Shown in pieces: positions 1 through 6,890 of a stretch of DNA of 64,000 nt. The notes below the pieces were generated by a model. It did not search any database. It was not told the origin of the DNA and saw only the letters and a list, made by a program, of their open reading frames with translations. This stretch comes from Streptomyces sp. ISL-10 (GTDB taxonomy: Bacteria > Actinomycetota > Actinomycetes > Streptomycetales > Streptomycetaceae), in contig NZ_JAGGOJ010000026.1 in assembly GCF_018614575.1 (NCBI RefSeq), positions 1 through 64,000 on the forward strand, given 5' to 3'. The translations under genes and the position numbers were made by a program. Positions within the stretch are counted from its first letter, which is position 1. Each line of letters begins with the position of its first letter.

Positions 1-1010
1 CGATCATTGAGATTCTCCTTGGGCTGATTGGGAACGTCGGCGCCACCGGTCAGGGCGAAGAACACGTCGTCGAGGTCGGGGGTGTGCACGGTCAGCTCGT
101 CGGCCTCGATGCCGGCGGCGTCCAGCCAGTCGAGGATGGCGCGCAGCTCGCGCTGGCTGCCGCCGCTGGGGATCTGCAGCGCGAAGGACTCATCGTCGCG
201 GGTGGCGTCACGGAGGGCGAAGGCGGCGCTCTGGTACGAGGCCGGGTCGGTGAAGCGGAGCCGGATGTGCCCGCCCGGGATGAGCCGCTTCAGCTCCTCG
301 GCGGTGCCCTCGGCGGCGATCTTCCCGTCGTTGAGCACGGCGATACGGTCGGCGAGCTCGTCGGCCTCCTCCAGGTACTGCGTGGTGAGGAAGACGGTGA
401 CACCGTCGGAGACCAGCTCGCGGATGATCTGCCACATGTTGTGGCGGCTGCGGGGGTCGAGGCCGGTGGTCGGTTCGTCGAGGAAGATGATCCGCGGGTT
501 GCCGACCAGGGTCATGGCGAGGTCGAGGCGGCGCTTCATGCCGCCGGAGTAGGTGGAGGCGGGCTTCTTCGCGGCGTCGCTGAGGTCGAAGCGCTCCAGC
601 AGCTCGGCGGCGACACGGCGCCCCTCCCGCTTGGGCAGGTGGTGCAGGTCGCCCATGAGGAGCATGTTCTCCTCGCCGGTGATCAGGCCGTCGACGGCTG
701 AGAACTGGCCGGTGACGCCGATCGCGGCGCGTACCGCCTGGGGGTCGGTGGCGAGATCGTGACCGCCGACCCGGATGCCGCCGGAGGCGGGGTCGGGGGA
801 AATGAGGGTGGAGAGGATCTTTACGGCGGTGGTCTTGCCGGCGCCGTTCGGGCCGAGCAGGGAGAAGATCGCTCCTTCGGGGACGGCCAGGTCGACGCCG
901 TCGAGCACGACCTTGTCGCCGTAGGACTTGCGCAGACCGACGGTGGAGACGGCGGCGGGCGACTGCGGACCGCCACTCCGCCTGGATGTGGGCATGACAG
1001 AAGAAGGCAT
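1..1010 (-). CDS. ABC transporter ATP-binding protein, DrrA-type (3' end beyond window)
   Basis: This is the ATPase subunit of an ABC-2 type exporter of the daunorubicin-resistance (DrrA) family. It would energise a membrane permease from the cytoplasmic side. Walker A (GPNGAGKTT) lies near residue 52, the signature STYSGGMKRRLDLA near 155 and Walker B (IIFLDEPTTGLDP) near 175, followed by the C-terminal extension usual in DrrA proteins. The ATG at 1010 is preceded by GGGAGG at good spacing. The frame is still open at base 1 after 336 codons. AAGGAG followed by an ATG at position 7 on the minus strand marks the start of the next gene, presumably the ABC-2 permease. The gene is 61 bp behind the DUF4097 gene, so it is the third gene of a HicB-like/DUF4097/ABC operon. 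The substrate is unknown. Confidence 0.93.
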   Translation of the reverse strand, partial: MPSSVMPTSRRSGGPQSPAAVSTVGLRKSYGDKVVLDGVDLAVPEGAIFSLLGPNGAGKTTAVKILSTLISPDPASGGIRVGGHDLATDPQAVRAAIGVTGQFSAVDGLITGEENMLLMGDLHHLPKREGRRVAAELLERFDLSDAAKKPASTYSGGMKRRLDLAMTLVGNPRIIFLDEPTTGLDPRSRHNMWQIIRELVSDGVTVFLTTQYLEEADELADRIAVLNDGKIAAEGTAEELKRLIPGGHIRLRFTDPASYQSAAFALRDATRDDESFALQIPSGGSQRELRAILDWLDAAGIEADELTVHTPDLDDVFFALTGGADVPNQPKENLND

Positions 1011-1071
1011 GGAGCCCTCCCTTTCGAAGGCTGAAGAGACTGGGGAAGTGGGCGATTCGCGGGGCCGGTGC

Positions 1072-1917
1072 TCAGGCCCGGGCGCGGCGCACGTCGATGT
1101 TGCCGTAGCGGGTCCGGGCGCGGACCTCGACGGTGTCCTCGGTCTTCTCCGGGGCTTCGGAGGCGGTGAGCGTGTTGCGTACCTGCCCGAAGCCGGAGCT
1201 GACGTCGAGCCAGGCGGCGGTGCCCTCGCGGATGCCGACCTCGATGGCGCCGTAGGAGGTCTCCAACTGGACGGCGCCGCGGGCGACCTCGGCGACGCGC
1301 AGGGTGCCGTGGGCGGTGGTGGCCGCGACCGAGCCCTCGGCGCGCGCGATGTCGATGTCGCCGTTGGCGCCGCTCACCCGCAGGTCGCCGGTCGCGGCGC
1401 CGACGGTCGTGGTGCCGTGCGAGTTCTTCAGGACGGCGGGGCCGTCGACGGTGCCGACCCGCAGGCTGCCGGAGCTGGTGGTGATCTCGGCCATGCCCTC
1501 GATCCGGTCGACGGTGATCGAGCCGTGGGAGGCGGTCAGCTGAAGCGGCCCGGTCGCCTCGAGGCGGACGTCACCGGACGAGGTCTTCACGCGGACCTCG
1601 CCGAGCCGGCCCTCGCCGAGCACCTGGGCCCAGGCGCCGGTCATGTCGACGCGTGAGCCCGTGGGCAGTTCGACCGTGACGTCGACGGTGCCAGTGCGCC
1701 CGACGAGATAGCGCTGCTTGGGCGTCCTGACGGTCAGCACGCCGCTCGCGTACGTGACCTCGGTCTGGTCGGCCGACCGCACGTCCTGGTCCCGCTTCGG
1801 GTCGCGGGGTCGCACCTCGACGACCGTGTCGAGGCGGTCGCCCGCGGTGAACTGGATGGAACCGGCTTCCACGTGGGCGGTGGCCGAAATCGGTTCGGGA
1901 GTGTCGAAAGAAGGCAT
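1072..1917 (-). CDS. DUF4097 family beta-strand repeat protein
   Basis: The protein of about 281 residues has an N-terminal segment followed by repeated short beta-strand units (for example LRVGTVDGPAVLKNSHGTT), the pattern of the DUF4097 adhesin-like beta-solenoid family. There is no signal peptide or membrane segment, so it is probably cytoplasmic. The ATG at 1917 begins MPSFDTPEPIS; an in-frame extension back to 2055 is possible but looks non-coding. In actinomycetes this family often sits between a HicB/RHH protein and a DrrA-type ABC exporter, as here. The biochemical role is unknown. The family call is firm; the start is likely. Confidence 0.88.
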   Translation of the reverse strand: MPSFDTPEPISATAHVEAGSIQFTAGDRLDTVVEVRPRDPKRDQDVRSADQTEVTYASGVLTVRTPKQRYLVGRTGTVDVTVELPTGSRVDMTGAWAQVLGEGRLGEVRVKTSSGDVRLEATGPLQLTASHGSITVDRIEGMAEITTSSGSLRVGTVDGPAVLKNSHGTTTVGAATGDLRVSGANGDIDIARAEGSVAATTAHGTLRVAEVARGAVQLETSYGAIEVGIREGTAAWLDVSSGFGQVRNTLTASEAPEKTEDTVEVRARTRYGNIDVRRARA

Positions 1918-1999
1918 GGCTGTACCGTCCTCATGAGTCCTTGGGTCGTCCCCGCTGGTGGGACGTGGTGTGAGTGAAGTGGGGCGGGCGCGGGCGCGG

Positions 2000-2518
2000 C
2001 TAGCGAACCCAGCCCGTGAAGCTCTGTCCGATGGTGCGGGTCTTCTCCGTCGCACGCGGCCGCACGCCGCCCTCGACCGCGGCCGACACGGCCCGCACCA
2101 GCCACGCGTTGACCGACAGGCCCTCGCGGCTCGCGGCCTCCTCGGCGCGCGACTTGAGGTGGGCCGGCAGCCGCAGATTGACGCGGGCGGTGCCGCCCTC
2201 GTCGCCGTCCGCGAGGGCCGGCGCCTGGAGCGGTTCGACGGGCGCAGCGGCCGCTTCCATGGGGCCGCCGTCGGCGGGCGGCAGCGTCACCACGAAATCG
2301 GGGTCGAGCCCGCGCAGCCGTACGTCGACCGAGCCGGGGGCGAGCTCGCGGGTGATCTCGTCCATCGCGGCGGAGAGCACATTGAGCATGGTCAGACGGG
2401 TCGCCGACTCCAAAGGAGCGGTGAGCCGCTCGGCCAGCTCGCGGGCATCTTCCCCGCCGGCTTCGGCGGCCACCGCGAGTTCGCGGCGGAGGGTGTCGAC
2501 ATACGGGGTGAGGTCCAT
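2000..2518 (-). CDS. HicB-like ribbon-helix-helix protein (Arc/CopG fold C-terminus)
   Basis: The protein is 172 residues. The N-terminal two thirds carry a helical and DUF-like region, and the C-terminus (near residues 125-155) is an RHH/CopG DNA-binding segment containing ARVNLRLPAHLKSRAEEAA followed by LSVNAWLVRAV. NCBI-style annotation would call it a HicB-family antitoxin, but there is no HicA toxin next to it. Here it heads a DUF4097/ABC exporter operon, so autoregulator is the likelier role. The ATG at 2518 (MDLTPYV) lacks a clear ribosome-binding site; the ATG at 2554 is an alternative. A GTGCCA/TGGCAC motif array lies immediately upstream and is a plausible operator for it. Confidence 0.85.
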   Translation of the reverse strand: MDLTPYVDTLRRELAVAAEAGGEDARELAERLTAPLESATRLTMLNVLSAAMDEITRELAPGSVDVRLRGLDPDFVVTLPPADGGPMEAAAAPVEPLQAPALADGDEGGTARVNLRLPAHLKSRAEEAASREGLSVNAWLVRAVSAAVEGGVRPRATEKTRTIGQSFTGWVR

Positions 2519-2528
2519 GACGTCATCA

Positions 2529-2736
2529 TGGCACCACAGTGGCGTCATGTGCAAGTCCGAGTGGCGCCTCGCGTGGGGTCCGCTTGAGCGTGGCGGCCCT
2601 GAGCTGCGGAAACGGGGAAGGGTCGACCTGGGTCATTGTGGTGCCATGCATGGGTCATGTGCTTTTGAAGGCGTGGATTGGTGCCATGTGGCACTGGATG
2701 GCGCCAAGCGGTGCCACTCAGTGCCATGTGGTGCCA
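2529..2736. promoter_or_regulatory. Cluster of GTGCCA/TGGCAC motifs upstream of the HicB-like gene
   Basis: TGGCAC occurs at 2529-2534. GTGCCA occurs at 2642-2647 (approximate), 2681-2686, 2711-2716, 2721-2726 and 2731-2736, and a facing TGGCAC at 2689-2694 makes the inverted pair TGCCATGTGGCA. The last three GTGCCA copies are spaced exactly 10 bp apart, one helical turn. TGACGTCA palindromes occur at about 2517-2526 and again near 2737. Phased short sites are what a ribbon-helix-helix repressor would bind cooperatively. The operator role is inferred. Confidence 0.6.
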
Positions 2737-2739
2737 TGT

Positions 2740-3278
2740 GACGTCGCAAGCGGGTGTGTGAGGTCGTGATCAATCGTGCCGCCCTGGGAACCCGCCGACG
2801 CCGCCGCGAGCGCTACGTGTCGACGACAACGTCTGGTACCAGGCGCTGATGGCCAACGCCCGGTCCAACGCCCAGCTCGTCGAGACCGCACGACAGGGCG
2901 TCGGCATCCTCGCCCCGACGCCCCGACGCCCCGACGCCCCGACGCCCCGACGCCCCGTTGCCCCGTTGCCCCGTTGCCCCGAGATCATCGCCCGCTTCCT
3001 CGATCCGCGCCCGGCTGGTGCGCACCCGGTTCGAACGGTTCGACCGCCTCAAGGACGCCGCCGACCGCCACCGGTGCCTCCTGACGCTGCCGCGCACCCC
3101 CACACGACCACCGAGTTGCCGCTGCCCGTACCGGCCGATGTCATGTCCCATGCCCTCCCAACGCAGTTCACCGTGATGTCCGTATCCAGGACCGCACAGG
3201 CATCCTTGCGGCCGAAGCAGCGGAACAACCACCGCCGCCTCGGCTTCACATGGACAGAGATCAAGAAGATCGATCGCG
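2740..3278. other. Region without a confident gene; degenerate coding remnants
   Basis: Short open stretches on the plus strand (around 2825-2910 and 2985-3090) have codon-like composition but no start, no complete domain and no recognised family. The 8-bp tandem array lies in the middle. I see no RNA gene. It is probably a decayed gene remnant. Confidence 0.5.
2913..2976 (+). repeat. 8-bp tandem repeat, CCCCGACG x5 then CCCCGTTG x3
   Basis: Five exact copies of CCCCGACG (2913-2952) are followed by three exact copies of the variant CCCCGTTG (2953-2976). The unit length is not a multiple of three and the array is not in a recognisable gene, so it looks like a slippage-generated minisatellite with two sub-families. 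Confidence 0.9.
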
Positions 3279-3781
3279 TCATCGGCCGCGGGCCGGTCTG
3301 CACGCGACGATGCTGCCCGCGGCTGCCGAACGCGGCGCGACGCGGCCGGTGATGGCGATGATCTGTGGGTGGGCCCGGGTCAGCGCATGTGCCGTGCCCT
3401 CCGGACGGGCGTTCACATCGCTGACGTTGTGCTGCACGGCCACCAAGTCGTGCGCTACGTCACCGGCCGATGCCATCAGCCGCCCGAAGCGCCCGAGCCA
3501 TACAGCGCCCGAGCCATACGGCGACGGGCAGCAGCACCACGCCGAGCGCCGTCGCGGGGACGGCGAGACCGAGCCGCGAACAGGAACGTCTCCAGCAGAC
3601 TGCCCAGCCGCCGACCCGAGTTGGGGACGGCGGAGTGGAATGCGAGCAGGAACGCCACGACTGCGGCGCATGCCGCGATGACGCGGCCGCGCCGCCATCG
3701 GAAGCGCACCGCGCGGTCCTCGCGGCAGCCTGCTGCGATTCCGGCTCGGAGACGCGGGAGAAGACCGGTCCCGCGGGCCAC
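3279..3781 (-). pseudogene. Membrane-anchored endonuclease/exonuclease/phosphatase-family protein, frameshifted and truncated
   Basis: Read on the minus strand, one frame from 3781 gives an N-terminus with a hydrophobic segment (RVIAACAAVVAFLLAFHSAV). A second frame continues with another hydrophobic segment (GLAVPATALGVVLLPVAVW). A third gives LVAVQHNVSDVNARPEGTA, the N-terminal motif of the EEP (DNase I-like) fold. The three frames join in the right order for a membrane-anchored EEP protein, so at least two indels are present. The catalytic C-terminal two thirds are missing and the frame stops at 3279. The start at 3781 is uncertain. It is not functional as read. Confidence 0.65.
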
Positions 3782-4023
3782 GGCGTCCCATGCGCAACAC
3801 CCTGCGCGGGCGCTGCGCCCGCGGTTCGTCCCGACCGTTCACGCCGCCCGTCGGCGTACCGTTCCCCTCCCGGATACGGCCAGCCCGCTGTGACAGCGGT
3901 TCGGCCGGTGAGGGCCGGCGCACGCGCGCACCGTCGACTTGGACATCGGTGAAGCCGGCGGTCCGGCACGGGGGTTGCCGGTATCACTCCCGAACCACCG
4001 CTCGGGAGCGGGGAAAGCACGGT

Positions 4024-4029
4024 TAGGCT
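4024..4029 (+). promoter_or_regulatory. Possible -10 hexamer TAGGCT for a leaderless transcript
   Basis: TAGGCT abuts the GTG at 4030 and is 9 bp from the ATG at 4039. There is no ribosome-binding site before either codon, which fits a leaderless or near-leaderless mRNA, common in Streptomyces. No good -35 is evident. Confidence 0.35.
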
Positions 4030-4758
4030 GTGGCGCCTATGCTCCGCTTCCACCGCACCGGGCTCCCGCGCGCCGACCGCGCCGCGGCCGTCGCTCTGGC
4101 CGCCGTCACGGCCGCGGCGGCGCTGGTGTCCTGCACATCGCACGCGGGAGTGCGGGACGGCGGCCCCGCGCCGACGCTGTCGCCGCCGGTGCGTGCTTCG
4201 CCGCTGTGGCCGCAGTACGAGCCGCCCGTGCTGCCGTCGGCGGGTGAGCCCAGTCCCACGTACCGGCAGTACGAGGCAGTGCCCTCGGTCGCCGTGTCCG
4301 CGGACAGTCTGCGCGCGGTGTCGGTGCCAGATCTGCTGGACAAGGACCCCAACGTTCCGAAACTGGTCAGGGCCGCGCTGACGGACTGCCCCGGAGCACA
4401 GTGCGGGCTGCGCAAGCCGGTGTTCCGCGAGCTGACCGGTGACGGGCAGGAGGAGCTGGTGGTCGCGTTCGACGAACCGAACGCCTCGTTGACACTCGTT
4501 CAGGTCTACCGGGCGTCGGGCGGCACGGTGCGCCCGATACTGATCACCTGGGGCCAACTCGGGATCACCGGCGAGACGTTCGGCCACGATCTGGTGATCA
4601 CCTCCACCGGCCGGGACGGCCGGTTCACCACGCGCTACCGCTGGAACGGCACGGTGATGGCGGCCGTCGCACCGCACGACGATCCGGCCGGTCCCACGGC
4701 GGGGCCCGGTGCGGGTTCTGGGCACAGCGCAGCTCCACAGAAGAGGACGCCCCGATGA
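4030..4758 (+). CDS. CseA-like secreted lipoprotein
   Basis: The 242-residue protein has a signal peptide with a hydrophobic core (AVALAAVTAAAAL) and a lipobox-like LVSC near residue 35, so it should be a lipoprotein on the outer face of the membrane. The mature part contains a segment LTGDGQEELVVAFD, resembling the VCBS-like repeat seen in CseA. The start may be GTG 4030 or ATG 4039; neither has a ribosome-binding site. It overlaps the response regulator gene by 4 bp and a sensor kinase follows. This order (lipoprotein, regulator, kinase) is that of cseA-cseB-cseC, in which CseA dampens the cell-envelope stress response. No sigE homologue precedes it here, so this is probably a paralogous system. 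Confidence 0.82.
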   Translation: MAPMLRFHRTGLPRADRAAAVALAAVTAAAALVSCTSHAGVRDGGPAPTLSPPVRASPLWPQYEPPVLPSAGEPSPTYRQYEAVPSVAVSADSLRAVSVPDLLDKDPNVPKLVRAALTDCPGAQCGLRKPVFRELTGDGQEELVVAFDEPNASLTLVQVYRASGGTVRPILITWGQLGITGETFGHDLVITSTGRDGRFTTRYRWNGTVMAAVAPHDDPAGPTAGPGAGSGHSAAPQKRTPR

Positions 4759-5492
4759 CACACCACCGGCTCTCCGCGCCCGGCGCGCCGGCCGAGGCCC
4801 GGCTGCTGCTCGTCGAGGACGACGAGGTGATCCGCAACACCGTCCGCATGCTGCTCGAACGCTACGGATTCACCGTGGCGACCGCGGCCGACGGACTGAC
4901 CGGGCTGGAGGTCTTCCGCGAGACCGATCCGGATCTGCTGCTCCTCGACGTGATGCTGCCCGATCTGGACGGCATCGGACTGTGCCGCCGCGTCCGGGAG
5001 TTCAGCCTCGCCCCGATCCTGATGATGTCCGCGCGCGGCGACACTCTCGACGTGGTGTCCGGCCTCGAGGCGGGCGCCGACGACTACGTGGTCAAACCGT
5101 GCGAGAGCGCTGTCCTCGTCGCCCGGATCCGTTCACTGCTGCGTCGTGCCTCCTTCTCCCCGGACACGGTCGCCGGGCGGGACGGCACGGCCGGCGACAC
5201 CGACGGCACCACGGTGACCTTCGGCGATCTGACGATCGACACCCGGGGCATGGAGGTACGGCGCGACGGGCGGACGCTGGCGCTGACGCCGACCGAGCTG
5301 CGGATGCTGCTCGAGTTCGCCGCCAGTCCCGGTGTCGTGCTGGAGCGCCGTACGCTGCTCAGCCGGGTGTGGGACCACGCCTGGCACGGCGACACCCGCG
5401 TCGTCGACCTCCATGTGCAGCGGCTGCGGGCCAAGATAGGCGCCGAACGGATCGAGACGGTCCGCGGCTTCGGCTACAAGCTCCGGCGCTGA
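4755..5492 (+). CDS. OmpR/CseB-like DNA-binding response regulator
   Basis: The 245-residue protein has an N-terminal receiver domain with the acidic pair ED near residues 21-23, the phospho-acceptor Asp65 in LLLLDVMLPDLDG, and a conserved Lys in YVVKPCES. The C-terminal winged helix (LTPTELRMLL ... RVVDLHVQRLRAKIG ... VRGFGYKL) is of the OmpR/PhoB type. The sequence resembles CseB closely, including the pattern VSGLEAGADDYVVKP. It overlaps the lipoprotein gene by 4 bp and is followed after 1 bp by the kinase gene, so the three are co-transcribed. It is expected to control envelope-stress genes, possibly the adjacent PBP gene. Confidence 0.95.
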   Translation: MTHHRLSAPGAPAEARLLLVEDDEVIRNTVRMLLERYGFTVATAADGLTGLEVFRETDPDLLLLDVMLPDLDGIGLCRRVREFSLAPILMMSARGDTLDVVSGLEAGADDYVVKPCESAVLVARIRSLLRRASFSPDTVAGRDGTAGDTDGTTVTFGDLTIDTRGMEVRRDGRTLALTPTELRMLLEFAASPGVVLERRTLLSRVWDHAWHGDTRVVDLHVQRLRAKIGAERIETVRGFGYKLRR

Positions 5493-5493
5493 T

Positions 5494-6798
5494 ATGGCTC
5501 TGCGCTGGCGGATCGCCGCCCTGGTCGCCGTGGCGATCTGCGCCGTGGCGACCGCCGTCGGTGTGCTGGTGCACCATGCGTCGCGCGACCGGGAGTTGTC
5601 GCAGGCGCGGGACGCTGCTCGCACCACGCTCGACCGGGCCGCCGTCATCTACGCCCGCACCGGTTCGGTGCAGGGTTCGGGCGCGGAACTGGACGCGCGA
5701 GGGCTGCCCCGCTCCCTGGGCGCGCTGGTCGCACGGGGACACCAGGGCACCGAGTTCACCACGGGCGAGCGCGGCCCGGCGATGTGGGCGGCCCGCCCTG
5801 CGGGCGGTCAGGTCCTTTCCGTACGCGTCGACCTGAGCGTGACGATGCGGGATCTCGCCGCGCTGGACACAAACATCGTCGTGGCGGGCGTGCTCACCAC
5901 CGCGGTCGTTCTGCCGCTGGGCGTGCTCAGCGCGGGGCGGATGAGTCGCCGGCTCCGTACGGCGGCCGGTACGGCGCGCCGCATCGCCGACGGCGACCTC
6001 GACGCCAGGATCTCCGCGCCGGCGCGCCCGCAGGACGAGATCGCCGAGATCTCAGCGGCCGTGGACACGATGGCCGCGGCGCTCCAGCAGCGGCTGCGGG
6101 GGGAGCAGCGTTTCACCGCCGACGTGGCGCATGAACTGCGCACGCCGCTCATGGGGTTGGTGACCGCGGCCGAGCTGCTGCCCGAAGGGGAGGCTGCCGG
6201 GTATGTGCGCGACCGGGTGCGCGTGCTGGGCTCGCTGGTGGAGGACCTGCTGGAGATATCCCGGCTGGACGCGGGCGCCGAGCGGGCGGATCCGTCCCGC
6301 TGCCCGGTCGGCCCGGCGGTGGCGCAGGCGGTGGCCCGGACGGGGCTGGCAGCGGCGACGACCGTCGTCGAGGAGGCGGGGTCCGGTGACGGACCGGAGA
6401 GCCGTGAGGAGTCCGCGGGCGGGGCGGACGACGACGCTGCTGTCGTGTGGACGGATCCGCGCCGGCTGGAGCGCATCGTCGCCAATCTCGTCGTCAATGC
6501 GCACCGCCACGGGCGGGCCCCGGTCACCGTCACCGTGGCACGGCATCCGCGGGACGCCTCGGTGACCGTCTGCGTACGCGACCGGGGCGACGGCTTCCCG
6601 CAGTCCCTGCTCACGGACGGCCCGCAGCGGTTCCGGACAGGGGCGCGGGAGCGGGGTACCGGGCACGGCCTCGGTCTCACGATCTCCCAGGGCCAGGCCC
6701 AGGTGATCGGCGCCGTACTGTCGTTCGCCAACTGCCCCGGCGGCGGGGCGGTCGCCACACTGCGGCTGCCCGACCGCCCGGCGCCGATACACGACTGA
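5494..6798 (+). CDS. Two-component sensor histidine kinase (CseC-like)
   Basis: The 434-residue membrane kinase has TM1 near residues 7-27, an extracytoplasmic sensor of about 100 residues and TM2 near 128-148. A HAMP linker follows, then the phospho-acceptor His213 in DVAHELRTPL and the HATPase N-box (NLVVNAHRHG). G-boxes occur at RDRGDGFP and GTGHGLGLTI. It starts with ATG one base after the regulator stop. It would autophosphorylate and transfer phosphate to the regulator upstream. An unusual acidic linker (about residues 290-312) separates the dimerisation and ATPase domains. Confidence 0.94.
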   Translation: MALRWRIAALVAVAICAVATAVGVLVHHASRDRELSQARDAARTTLDRAAVIYARTGSVQGSGAELDARGLPRSLGALVARGHQGTEFTTGERGPAMWAARPAGGQVLSVRVDLSVTMRDLAALDTNIVVAGVLTTAVVLPLGVLSAGRMSRRLRTAAGTARRIADGDLDARISAPARPQDEIAEISAAVDTMAAALQQRLRGEQRFTADVAHELRTPLMGLVTAAELLPEGEAAGYVRDRVRVLGSLVEDLLEISRLDAGAERADPSRCPVGPAVAQAVARTGLAAATTVVEEAGSGDGPESREESAGGADDDAAVVWTDPRRLERIVANLVVNAHRHGRAPVTVTVARHPRDASVTVCVRDRGDGFPQSLLTDGPQRFRTGARERGTGHGLGLTISQGQAQVIGAVLSFANCPGGGAVATLRLPDRPAPIHD

Positions 6799-6890
6799 TA
6801 CGGACGGGATGCACGCCCGACGCACAGCCGAGGCCCGACCGATGCAGGCCTTCCGCCCGACGAAGATCTTGGGCACAGAGGATGGCGTCC

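Noticed and set aside
28..1656. Long plus-strand frames opposite the ABC ATPase and DUF4097 genes
   Set aside because: They are antisense shadows of high-GC genes with strong motifs on the minus strand; Walker A/B and RBS are only on the minus strand.
2000..2518. A HicA/HicB toxin-antitoxin system
   Set aside because: No HicA-like toxin frame was found on either side; the downstream genes are DUF4097 and an ABC exporter.
2913..2976. CRISPR array
   Set aside because: Units are 8 bp without spacers; likewise the 7-bp array at 20551 and the 14-bp array at 35371 are simple tandem repeats.
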